In this document: positions 44,923 to 55,000 of the stretch, piece by piece | Layout: each line of letters starts with the position of its first letter | Position numbering within the stretch: position 1 is the first letter of the stretch | Source: Caballeronia sp. dw_276 | GTDB lineage: Bacteria > Pseudomonadota > Gammaproteobacteria > Burkholderiales > Burkholderiaceae | NCBI RefSeq assembly: GCF_018449635.1 | Contig: NZ_JAAVUV010000008.1 | Coordinates: 1-64,000, forward strand | Length of the DNA stretch: 64,000 nucleotides | Reading direction: 5' to 3' | Translations under genes and position numbers: made by a program | Notes under the pieces: model-generated | Told to the model about the DNA's origin: nothing | What the model saw: only the letters and a program-made list of their open reading frames with translations | The model's database searches: none

Positions 44923-47900
44923 ATGGACGAGAGTATTGTTGAGCCGGCAGAAACGCCGGAGGAGCCGCGTTGCGTGCAGATTAAAGCCACGCTCGCTGGC
45001 AAAATAAATCTGGCCGACTTCCAGAACGCCGTCCCTGTTGTCCACGAACTCTCGCTTGCCAACGAGACCGACGACGATATCGAGCAGTTGAGGCTAACCG
45101 CATCGTCGGAACCCTCCTTTTTCAAACCGAAGACCTGGCACTTAGACCATATCGCGGCTGGGACGGATGTGCGCATTCGCGACCTCGACCTGTCGTTGGA
45201 CGGGGCGCTTCTAGGTCGGTTGACCGAATCGGAACGGGCGGTCATAACCTTCAGGCTCACGACGGGGTTGGTAGAGCGTGTTGAGCTCGCCTCGCTTGAA
45301 TCTACCGTTGAACTGTTGCCGCGCAATCAATGGGGCGGCCTCTCGGCTTTACCTGATATGGTCGCGGCATTCGTTCAACCGAATGAACCAGCGATAGAGC
45401 GGGTTTTGAAGAAAGCCGCAGACGTACTCCACAAAGCCGGCAAGTCGGGCGCGATTAACGGGTATCAGGAAGGGCCGCGCCGGGCCTGGGAATTGGCTTC
45501 CGCTATATGGAGCGCAATTGGGTCGATGGGGCTCGATTATGCGGTGCCCCCGGCTAGCTTCGAACAGTTCGGACAGAAGGTACGAAGCCCCAGTCAGATT
45601 GTCGACTCGGGCCTTGGCACTTGTCTCGACCTCGCACTATTTGTGTGCGCTGCGCTTGAGCAGGCAGGACTCAACGCTGTCCTTGTCTTTACTGACGGTC
45701 ACGCGTTCCCGGGCGTCTGGCTGAAAGCGGAAGAGTTCTCGACCTCTGTTGTCGATGATGTGACTGCACTACGCAAACGTGTGAAGCTGAAGGAAATGGT
45801 CGTATTCGAGTCGACGATGCTCACGCACCGACCTTACCCGGCTTTCAGCTTCGCCATCGGGAATGGTGACCAGCAAATCTCCGAGGAAGCCGAACGCAGT
45901 TTTCACCTGGCTGTTGACATTCGCCGCGCTCGACTGCAACGCATCAAGCCGCTTGCCAGCGAGCAGGTGGTCGAGCGAGGGACGGCCGGCACGGAAGGAA
46001 CAAATCTGGAACGCCGACTTGAGGATTCTCCGGAGTTGCCAGAAGACCTAGAGAATTCTGCGGACGACAAGGCTGTCGAACGCCTAGAGGACCGACTGAC
46101 CCGCTGGCAGCGGAAGCTTCTTGACCTGTCGCTTCGAAACAACCTGCTGAGCTTCAAGGCTGGCAAGAAATCATTGAAGCTGGATGCACCTGACCCGGGT
46201 CACCTTGAGGATATTCTAGCCGAAGGTCACGTCATCAAGTTGCTTACGCGCCCGGACTTAATGGATGGGAACGACCCTCGTAGCCAGGCAATTCACGAAG
46301 CGCGTGAGCGCGAAAACATCCGGCGTTCCCACGCGTTAGATGCTTTGAAGCGCAAAGAGGTTTTTGTCGGACTCTCGCCGGACGAAATGGACACTCGACT
46401 GGTTGAGCTTTTCCGTACCTCGCGTACCAATTTGCAGGAAGGCGGCTCCAACACGCTGTACTTAGCGCTGGGCTTCCTATCCTGGACTCGTGACGCGAAA
46501 GACGATAAGAAGTACCGGGCGCCGCTTATCCTGGTCCCAGTGTCGCTTGAGCGACGCAGCGCCCGCTCCGGGTTCATCCTCAAGTTGCATGACGACGAGC
46601 CGCGCTTCAACCCGACCCTTATCGAAATGCTGCGTCAGGATTTCGAACTGGAACTGGGCATCCAGGACACGGAGTTGCTGAAGGATGATTCCGGTTTGGA
46701 CGTCGCGGGCATATGGAAGACGGTCTCCAGCGCTATCAAGGACATCAAGGGATGGGAAGTCGTTGAGGACGTTGTCTTGGCTACCTTTTCGTTCGCAAAG
46801 TACTTGATGTGGAAGGACTTAACCGAACGAACTGAGCAACTCAAGCAAAATGCGGTCGTCCGTCATCTCATCGAGACGCCGCGCGATTCTTACGAAAGCA
46901 CGGTCGAGTTTCCAGAGGCACGGAGACTCGATGCAGAGCTTCCAGTGAAGAACACCTTCTGCCCATTACCGGCCGATTCGTCGCAGCTTTCAGCAGTCGT
47001 GGCAGGAAGCAAAGGGAAAGACTTTGTTCTTATCGGACCTCCGGGAACGGGGAAGAGCCAGACTATCTCGAATCTGATTGCTCAATGTCTGGCAGAAAAA
47101 AAGCGTGTGCTCTTTGTCTCGGAGAAGATGGCGGCGCTGGATGTAGTGTATCGCCGACTCGCCGAAGTGGGTCTTGGCAACTTCTGCCTCGAACTACATT
47201 CCAACAAAGCACGTAAGACGGAAGTTCTCGAACAGCTGCGTACATCGTGGGATTCTGCTGCCGCTCTGGAGCCTGGTGAATGGCATGCGGAAGCTGCACG
47301 GCTTGAGGGATTGCGAAATCAGCTAAATGGTTATGTCGAGCGTTTGCATCTTCGGTACCCGAACGGGCTAAGCGTCTACGAGGCGATTGGACGCGTCGTT
47401 GCAGGGCATGACATGCCAGTCCTACAGCTCTCATGGCCATCTGCTAGGGTTCACGATTCAGTTGCAATGCGAACGCTGCGTGAGACGGCCGAGCTGCTGG
47501 ATGTTCACGCGAAATTGATGGGAGAGGGGCAGTTGACGTCGAGCCCACTCGCTCACGTGGTTCAGACTGAGTGGTCGCCGCTGTGGCAAGCCGCGCTGCT
47601 AGATTCGGCTCGTGCCATTGGCCCGGGTGTCGCCCGTTTTGAAGCGGCAACTGAGCAACTGAGGGTCGCCATCGGTTTACCGCCACCTGTTCTCGACACC
47701 CGTGTTAGGGAAGGCCTGCGCCTGTTGGCTTCGACTCTGCCGTCCGCGTCTGGGCACGATTGGCAGTTCGTTCTGCGTCCGGATGCAAAAACAATTGCAG
47801 ACTATCTGCGCGTCGCGAAACCATTGGTCGAACGACACCGCGAACTGCACGCTTCACTTTCAGCGCCGCGGGGCAACCAGGTCTTGGAGGAAGTGCGACA

Positions 47901-50900
47901 AGGTATCGTTCAGCTCACTCGTTATCACGAACTTCATTCGCAGCTTTCCCAGCCGTGGAACGAATCGCTAAGGTCACGGCTTTCCGCTGGTATCGAGCTG
48001 CTGCGAAAGCGCCAGGACGTGGTTGACCAACTGTCACTCAAATACAAAGACGGTATTTCGACGGCAACGGTTCAGCAACTCCAGCTCGAGTGGCGGGAGC
48101 TGCAGGATTCGTCCTGGCCGATGAGCATGATGCGCCGCCGCTCGCTTTTGAAGAAACTCGTGGACCTCTCGACCGGCGGAGGCGAGCCCGACATTGGCGG
48201 CGACATCGAACGTCTCAAGCAGATTGATTCACTTCAAGAAGAAATCAAAGCGCTCGACGACCTGTCGTTGCCGACATCGGGCGCATGGCTGGGACTGAAG
48301 ACGGAACTTGATGTCGCACGGGCTTCCCTTGGCTTCCAAACTGCCCTCGAACAGGCTCGCATACGCGCGGCTTGGGAAGATGTTGGGCTTGACCCGGTTA
48401 GCCGGGGTCAGTGTGGCGAGACGGCGCGTGAAGACCTCGCTCGCATCAAAGAACTTCGTCAGATTGACCAGTTAATCAATCGCCTTTCCGGACTCGAGGA
48501 ACAGACAGACGGCGTTTGGGTTGGATATAAAACGGATTTGGCTGTCGCGAAGACATACGTCGTCTTTCAGGGTGCGCTGGCAGCAGCAGTGGCTAGCAGC
48601 TATTGGCAGGACGAGGACTTCAGCGTTATCGAACGCGGCAGTGCTGGTGCCGTCGCGTCGGCGGACCTCAAGAAGATGCGCGACGTAGTTGCGCTCGGTG
48701 CTCGTCTCAAGGAGTTTGACGACCTCCCCGCGAAGACCGGCGGACTATGGAACGGCCTGCAGACAAAACTGGAGGCAATCGAACCAGCGCTTATTTTCTT
48801 TGAGGCGCTGTCGGGCGCGCTTGCATTGATGGCAAATTCGCCTGACGCGCTGGCGGCGGTAAAGAGCCCGATTGCATTGCTGCTGGGCGATAGTAATGTT
48901 CTGCTTGAGCCGACGGGCGCGATTGCTGCTGCCGGGCGTATGTATGCCGAGGCACTAAAGGCGTTTAATCAGGCAGTGACGCAATTCACGGTCGCGAGCG
49001 GCTTGCCGAGTTCTGATGTCGCGACTCTGGGTGCACTTATCCCTACCGCACTGGCGGCACGTGCAAGCGACGTCTTGGCTAGCTCGAATCGGTTGAATGC
49101 CTGGTGTGCGTGGCGCAAGACCCGCGCGGCGGCTCTTGCGTTGGGGCTTGCTCCGCTCGTGGCTGGTGTTGAACAAGGGGCAGTCCGGTTGGGGCGCGTG
49201 AAGGAGGCGTTTGAGACCGATTACTGCCGATGGTGGTTGAACGCGGTCGTCGACGTCGACGACGTGTTGCGTACATTTGTTTCCGCAGAGCACGAGAAAC
49301 GCATTCGGGATTTCCGTGAGCTTGATGAACGGTTCATCGGCCTAACTCAGGCATGGGTACGTGCGCAGCTATCCGCGGGACATCCTTCACCGGACCGTGT
49401 CTCGAGAGGCTCTGAATGGGGCCTATTGCGCTACGAGATGCAAAAGAAGACTCGGCACCTGCCTCTGCGGGAATTGATGTCTCAGGCCTCGAGTGCAGTA
49501 ATGCGCTTGACGCCATGCCTTTTAATGAGCCCGTTGTCGATTGCACAGTATTTGCCAGCTGAAACAGCAAACTTTGACGTTGTCATCTTCGACGAGGCAT
49601 CACAGATTCCAGTGTGGGACGCTATTGGCGCGATGGCCCGTGCGAAGCAGGTCATCATGGTTGGCGACCCCAAACAACTGCCGCCAACCAGTTTTTTTGA
49701 CCGTGCGGAATCGGACATTGACGACACAGATGTCGAGACTGAACTGGAGAGTATTCTCGAAGAGTGTATCGGTGCCAATCTGCCGACCATGAAGTTGTCA
49801 TGGCACTACCGTAGCCGTCATGAAAGCCTGATTGCATTCTCGAATCATCGTTACTACGACGGAGAGTTGGTGACATTCCCGAGTCCGGTCACAAACGACC
49901 GTGCTGTCAGCTTCACTCATGTTGCAAATGGTCAGTACGAGCGCGGCGGGGCGCGGACAAACAAGCCAGAAGCGAAGGCCCTTGTAGCTGACCTAATCGG
50001 CAAGATGAAAGCACCTGGTTTCCACGACAGCGGCTTGACCATCGGTGTCGTGACGTTTAATTCTGAACAGCAATCGCTCATCGAGGATTTGCTCGATGAA
50101 GAACGCCGCAAGGACCCGTCACTTGAGCACTTCTTTCTCGAAACGCAGCTCGAACCAGTGTTTGTGAAAAACTTGGAGAGCGTGCAGGGTGACGAGCGGG
50201 ACATCATGTACTTCTCAACGACCTACGGCCCGGGGGTTGACGGCAACATGCCAATGAACTTCGGCCCCATGAATCAGCAGGGCGGCGAGCGCCGGTTAAA
50301 TGTTGCCATTACCCGTGCAAGACAGGAGCTTCGTGTTTTCGGTAGCTTCCGTCCGGAGCAGATGGACTTGTCGAGAACCCAGGCCCTCGGGGTTCGTGAC
50401 TTGAAGCACTTCTTGGAGTTCGCGGACCGTGGTGCGCGTGCGTTAGGCGAGGCGGTCGCAGGCAGCCTCGGGGACTTCGAGAGTCCGTTTGAGAAAGCAG
50501 TATCGAACGCGCTCACCGAAAGGGGGTGGACTTTGCATCCGCAAGTCGGCGTCTCTGCATTCAGGATTGACCTTGGCGTAGTCGACCCGGACGCACCTGG
50601 ACGATACCTCGCCGGTGTCGAGTGCGATGGCGCGACCTATCATCGTTCGGCAACCGCACGCGACCGCGACAAATTGCGTGAGCAAGTCTTGCGCGGGCTA
50701 GGCTGGGACATTTTGCGTATCTGGTCGACCGACTGGTGGATTGATATGCAGGGAACCCTCGAAAAGATTCATCATCAGCTTGAGGAATTGCTCGCTGAAC
50801 AGCGGGCGAGGCGAGCGCAGACTGAGCAGGAGGCGACAGTCCTTGCGGAGCAGGTCATCGCAGACGTTATGGCAATGCCGGATGAACAGGTGGGTCACTC

Positions 50901-51540
50901 CGCCGAGGCGGCCCATATTTCGTCGGACGTCGATGCCGCAGTTGACGCTACCGTGCTTCCTGGCACTTACGCTCGAAATGCCTCGGTTTCAAATCTAGCC
51001 GACTCGGTTGAGGGACGTTTCGTTGAGGTCGATTTGACGCTCGAGGGTTACGCCGTTGATGCTAACGCCTTCTTCGACATCGTCTATAACCCGACGCTTT
51101 TGCGCTTGATTGAGCACGTCGTACGAGTGGAAGGACCAGTTCGCGACGAAGTCCTCGCGCGTCGCATTGCACGGGCTCATGGCTGGGTTCGGACGGGCGC
51201 GAAAATCCAGGACCGGGTCGTACGCCTGGCTTCGCAGCACTGCAGCAGCGACCCAGAGGATGTAGGCACGTTTTTCCGTGCAAAAGATGATTTCGCCGAA
51301 ACGCAGATTCGATTCAGACGACCCGTCGATGGCACAGCACGGTCAGTCGATGAGGTTTCGCTTGCTGAACTTCGCGCACTAGCGTTCGACATGATGCGAG
51401 CGGGGCACGACAAAGAATCTGGCGTGCCGGCGATGGCCCGGGTAGTTGGGCTTCGCAAACTTAACGCGGGCAGCAGAGCGCGCCTAGAAATGGCTTGGCT
51501 AGATGCGACGAAAGCAATCTCTCCGAACGCTGATGCTTGA
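44923..51540 (+). CDS. giant transglutaminase-like/DUF4011/SF1 helicase/Vsr-like nuclease/DUF3320 protein
   Basis: This is a 2205-residue multidomain protein. Residues 1-150 look beta-rich. Residues 170-340 resemble a transglutaminase or cysteine-protease fold with C234 (GLGTCLDLAL), H260 (TDGHAFPGVW) and E296 (VVFESTML). DUF4011 starts near 385 (RWQRKLLDLSLRNNLLSF). The SF1 helicase has Walker A GPPGTGKS at 705-712, FDEAS at 1556-1560, VGDPKQLPP from 1580 and VAITRARQE near 1795. A PD-(D/E)xK/Vsr-DUF559-like nuclease lies at about 1850-1930 (FRIDLGV with D1883, GVECDGATYH with E1900). DUF3320 is near 2070-2170. Proteins of this layout occur in defence islands. Its stop overlaps the next start. 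DNA processing coupled to a protease-like sensor is inference. Confidence 0.9.
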   Translation: MDESIVEPAETPEEPRCVQIKATLAGKINLADFQNAVPVVHELSLANETDDDIEQLRLTASSEPSFFKPKTWHLDHIAAGTDVRIRDLDLSLDGALLGRLTESERAVITFRLTTGLVERVELASLESTVELLPRNQWGGLSALPDMVAAFVQPNEPAIERVLKKAADVLHKAGKSGAINGYQEGPRRAWELASAIWSAIGSMGLDYAVPPASFEQFGQKVRSPSQIVDSGLGTCLDLALFVCAALEQAGLNAVLVFTDGHAFPGVWLKAEEFSTSVVDDVTALRKRVKLKEMVVFESTMLTHRPYPAFSFAIGNGDQQISEEAERSFHLAVDIRRARLQRIKPLASEQVVERGTAGTEGTNLERRLEDSPELPEDLENSADDKAVERLEDRLTRWQRKLLDLSLRNNLLSFKAGKKSLKLDAPDPGHLEDILAEGHVIKLLTRPDLMDGNDPRSQAIHEARERENIRRSHALDALKRKEVFVGLSPDEMDTRLVELFRTSRTNLQEGGSNTLYLALGFLSWTRDAKDDKKYRAPLILVPVSLERRSARSGFILKLHDDEPRFNPTLIEMLRQDFELELGIQDTELLKDDSGLDVAGIWKTVSSAIKDIKGWEVVEDVVLATFSFAKYLMWKDLTERTEQLKQNAVVRHLIETPRDSYESTVEFPEARRLDAELPVKNTFCPLPADSSQLSAVVAGSKGKDFVLIGPPGTGKSQTISNLIAQCLAEKKRVLFVSEKMAALDVVYRRLAEVGLGNFCLELHSNKARKTEVLEQLRTSWDSAAALEPGEWHAEAARLEGLRNQLNGYVERLHLRYPNGLSVYEAIGRVVAGHDMPVLQLSWPSARVHDSVAMRTLRETAELLDVHAKLMGEGQLTSSPLAHVVQTEWSPLWQAALLDSARAIGPGVARFEAATEQLRVAIGLPPPVLDTRVREGLRLLASTLPSASGHDWQFVLRPDAKTIADYLRVAKPLVERHRELHASLSAPRGNQVLEEVRQGIVQLTRYHELHSQLSQPWNESLRSRLSAGIELLRKRQDVVDQLSLKYKDGISTATVQQLQLEWRELQDSSWPMSMMRRRSLLKKLVDLSTGGGEPDIGGDIERLKQIDSLQEEIKALDDLSLPTSGAWLGLKTELDVARASLGFQTALEQARIRAAWEDVGLDPVSRGQCGETAREDLARIKELRQIDQLINRLSGLEEQTDGVWVGYKTDLAVAKTYVVFQGALAAAVASSYWQDEDFSVIERGSAGAVASADLKKMRDVVALGARLKEFDDLPAKTGGLWNGLQTKLEAIEPALIFFEALSGALALMANSPDALAAVKSPIALLLGDSNVLLEPTGAIAAAGRMYAEALKAFNQAVTQFTVASGLPSSDVATLGALIPTALAARASDVLASSNRLNAWCAWRKTRAAALALGLAPLVAGVEQGAVRLGRVKEAFETDYCRWWLNAVVDVDDVLRTFVSAEHEKRIRDFRELDERFIGLTQAWVRAQLSAGHPSPDRVSRGSEWGLLRYEMQKKTRHLPLRELMSQASSAVMRLTPCLLMSPLSIAQYLPAETANFDVVIFDEASQIPVWDAIGAMARAKQVIMVGDPKQLPPTSFFDRAESDIDDTDVETELESILEECIGANLPTMKLSWHYRSRHESLIAFSNHRYYDGELVTFPSPVTNDRAVSFTHVANGQYERGGARTNKPEAKALVADLIGKMKAPGFHDSGLTIGVVTFNSEQQSLIEDLLDEERRKDPSLEHFFLETQLEPVFVKNLESVQGDERDIMYFSTTYGPGVDGNMPMNFGPMNQQGGERRLNVAITRARQELRVFGSFRPEQMDLSRTQALGVRDLKHFLEFADRGARALGEAVAGSLGDFESPFEKAVSNALTERGWTLHPQVGVSAFRIDLGVVDPDAPGRYLAGVECDGATYHRSATARDRDKLREQVLRGLGWDILRIWSTDWWIDMQGTLEKIHHQLEELLAEQRARRAQTEQEATVLAEQVIADVMAMPDEQVGHSAEAAHISSDVDAAVDATVLPGTYARNASVSNLADSVEGRFVEVDLTLEGYAVDANAFFDIVYNPTLLRLIEHVVRVEGPVRDEVLARRIARAHGWVRTGAKIQDRVVRLASQHCSSDPEDVGTFFRAKDDFAETQIRFRRPVDGTARSVDEVSLAELRALAFDMMRAGHDKESGVPAMARVVGLRKLNAGSRARLEMAWLDATKAISPNADA

Positions 51541-51814
51541 GACTGAATCGGCCCGCCGCATCAGCGATGACGATGCAACCGTTGCGATTGAGTCGATTGA
51601 GGCAGAAGCGGGCAACGTTGCTGACATTCTCGCGGAGGTTGGCGATAGGGTGACCTATTGCTTAATCGATGACTCATCGGAACTTCATAGTGTCCTAATC
51701 GTAAATAGCGAAGGGAGTGCCCGGATGGCAATCATCAATGAGAGGTCAGGGTTAGCTCAACCTTTGCTTGGTCTCGCTAAAGGTGAGGTTGGTACCTTGC
51801 ATGCCCCTGGATAG
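51533..51814 (+). CDS. GreA/GreB C-terminal-like small protein, coupled to the helicase gene
   Basis: ATG 51533 lies inside the last codons of the helicase gene (overlap of eight bases), so translation is coupled. The product is 93 residues. Residues 36-93 resemble the FKBP-like C-terminal domain of GreA/GreB: VGDRVTYCLIDDSSELHSVLIV, then INERSGLAQPLLGLAKGEVGTLHAPG, compared with ISxxSPLGRALLGKKxGDxVxVxxPxG. The N-terminal coiled coil of Gre factors, which enters the polymerase channel, is absent, so it cannot cleave RNA; it could bind RNA polymerase. This may link the helicase-nuclease to transcription. The match rests on pattern only. Confidence 0.6.
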   Translation: MLETESARRISDDDATVAIESIEAEAGNVADILAEVGDRVTYCLIDDSSELHSVLIVNSEGSARMAIINERSGLAQPLLGLAKGEVGTLHAPG

Positions 51815-52051
51815 AAACCGCGTGAGGTTCGCGTGCTTGCAATTCAGCGTCAGGCGGAACTTCTCGGCTAGACCGGGTTATCTTGACATTCATATCAGAG
51901 CATCATCATGCTAGTCGATACGGCTCGGGATGGGCCGTATCGCTCTCGAACTCCATCCCTCACTTGTAGATGCGAAGCAAGCAAGACGATAAGCTATTCA
52001 ATTAGTTCCGCTCCGCCTCGTCAGTCTGCACCTTTGCGAAAAAGCCCAACA
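51815..52051. other. spacer between the coupled pair and the second SIR2 gene
   Basis: No gene is seen. The reading frame of the SIR2 gene is open back to 51908, but the residues before ATG 52052 look random and serine-rich. Whether the SIR2 gene has its own promoter here or is read through from the helicase cannot be told. Confidence 0.35.
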
Positions 52052-55000
52052 ATGATAGATGCTTTAAAGGACCTGCAGGACTTTCCGGCGTTACAGCAAC
52101 TCGGCCGTGCGTTGTGGCGTGATGGCTCGGCGAGAGGTGCCGCTCTGATGGTCGGGTCTGGATTCAGTCGAAATGCGATTCTTCCCGGACTTGACACAAA
52201 AGCGCCACCTCTCTGGAAGAGTCTTATCGACGAGATGCTTGAACGACTATATGGCAATTCCGGAGACAGGCCCACGAATGCTCTGCGTATTGCCGAGGAA
52301 TATAGGATTTACTTTGGTCAGGCGGCTTTGGATGAATTCATCCGTACAAGATGCCCCGACAAGGCATGGCAACCGGGAGCGCTGCACGTCGACTTTTTGA
52401 AATTGCCGTGGGCCGACGTGCTGACCACTAACTGGGACACTTTGCTCGAAAGGGCCGCTGAGCGTGTCGAACAGGCGTACGAAGTTGTAGCGCTTGAGGC
52501 GGACCTTCCACACGCCCGAGCCCCACGCATCGTGAAGCTACATGGTTCACTCGGCGACGCAGGACCATTGATTTTCGCGGAGGAGGACTACCGTACATAT
52601 CCAGAGAAGCATGCGGCTTTTTTGAACCTTGCACGGCAAGTGTTCGTCGAGAACGAGCTATGTCTTGTGGGCTTCTCTGGCGACGACCCAAATTTCCTAC
52701 AGTGGGCGGGCTGGGTCCGAGACCACCTAGGCGGCAAAGCTCGACGTATATATCTCGTGGGTTGTCTTAAGCTATCAGCATCCAAGCGCAAGTATCTCGA
52801 AGCGCACAACGTTTCTCCAATCGACCTGTCGCCTCTTGTTGAGGCGGATGCGCCGGACAAGCATGAGCGTGTTACTCGGATTTTCTTACAGGCCCTTGTC
52901 GCCGCGCGTCCCAATGCCGCTCACGAGTGGAAACTTCATCAGCCAGAGGACTACCCCCTTAGTAAAGGTGGCGCTGACGCATACTCCCGGACGGTTAAAG
53001 ACAGCGACTTCTGTGCCGACGCTCTAAAAGAGACCACTGAACTCTGGCGGCAAGACCGGCGCCGATACCCGGGATGGCTTGTTTGCCCGCAAGAGCTGAG
53101 AGCACTTCTGCAGACGGATATGGACGAAGCATGGATATTTCGGCCAGAGGCTTTGCTAAAGCTTTCCCATCAGGAGCGCACTGACGCGTTGTACGAATTG
53201 GCTTGGCGGCGAACGACATCGGGAAAACCGATGACACAATTGGCGATTGGCGCTGTAACGGAGCTGTTGCAGGCACACTGGAGTGATGTCGCACCGGACA
53301 CCCGTGGTTTTCTGACGGTTGTCTTACTGCGTGATGCACGACTTTCATTCGATAAAGCGAGTTTTGACGATTGGGCGAAGAAATTTGACAACGCAGCGGA
53401 GCTTCACGAGAAATGGGGGCTCGATTGCTGGTACCAGAAGGCGCTCTTTGCGCGGGATAGAGGTCGACTAAGCGAGGTGCTCGAACTCGCGGACCAGATA
53501 AAAACGGACGACGCAGTATGGAAGCTTCGTCGAGCAGCCCTCTACGCAGAAGCAGGTCGCTATATTCAAGCTACTCAGCACATTAAAGAGGCCGCCGGCG
53601 AACTTGATAGGGCACATCGTCTTGACCGTTCATCTGTATGGGTCCAAGCGAGACTCGGTTGGGCAGAGTTGATTAACCGAGGCACAATCGCCGCGAACTG
53701 GGCGTTGAGAAAGGACCTCCCGCCGGCGCGTGACTTTACGGCGGCTCAAGTGGACCCTCACAAGGAGCTTGAAGGAATATCTGCATCCGCGCAACGCATC
53801 CAGAACGAGCAGCGAGAAAAGGCAGTGACGATGGTTCCGTTGTTCGACGCGGGACGGTATCGACCTGTGTCACGCCCTAAATCGCGTGAAATCGAAGAAG
53901 GTTGGCTTATGCCGGGGCTCGAACTTGATTACATGATGGAAAGCACAGGGCTTCCATTAAGAATCAACAGCGCTGGCTATTGTACGCATGTTCTACTGCA
54001 GACCCTTGAAATCTGCTACCAACCAACGTTCCAGTGGTACGCAGCTGCTTTGAGAGGGCTTCACAGCCACTTTGACAAAGAATTTGAACGGTGGTTTAGC
54101 CGTCTGTTGATTGCCCAACTCGAAGATGGTGTAGCCAGAGAGCTGATTACTCTAGTTCGTACCATGGTTGAGTACTGGCGCGACAGGCTTGTCGACACAA
54201 AAGGAGCCGATTTTCGGGATGAGCGAGGAATTGCCATTGATGAGCTGCGGTTATATCTAGTGGCACTTGCGCGCCTCAGTGTCAGAATGACGGAGGTTGA
54301 GGCTTCAGATTTGTTTAAACAAGCTATCGGATGGGCAACGAACTCTGAACTGCAACACCATTGGATTCTTGATGCGCTCAAGGAAGTGGGTAAGTATTCG
54401 GCTCAATCTATTTCAAGGGCCGGCCAAGAAAGGGTCGCGTGGTCCGCAGCATCCTTTTTGCTATCTCACGAGGCAAGTCAAGAGAAGCACTTCTGGCCAG
54501 AGTTTGTGGAAATGGTTTGGCAAGCTACCCCTGATATGAGCGCCCGTAATGCTGCATGGAAGTTGCGCGTCCAGGAACTTACGGCTGCGGCGGGCAAGGG
54601 CCGCCCTGACCGTTCTGAAGCAATCATGCGCCTAACATTTTTGATGCTTCGTGGCGCCTTAGATGACGGCGAACAGGCACGGTTCGGAGACGCATTGTGG
54701 TCGGACGTTGATAAAGAAAAAAGCGGACTACCTTCGGGTACCAACCTTTTGAGTAGTACGATTGCATTGCTTCCTGCTCCTGACACTGTTGATGCACATG
54801 CGCTCGTTCGCGAAGTGCTGTTTGCCGCACCGATTGAGAACATTTTGCGTGTCCCAAATTCAATTGGGTCGAAGGAAGTGGAAGAGCGCCAATCATTCAT
54901 CATGGCTCTGCAGCATGCAGCGCAGTTGGACTTAAAGCCGAAATCGTATGAAGCTGCGCGAATGTTTGACGAGTTTCTGGCGTGGGGCCCCGAAGCAGCA

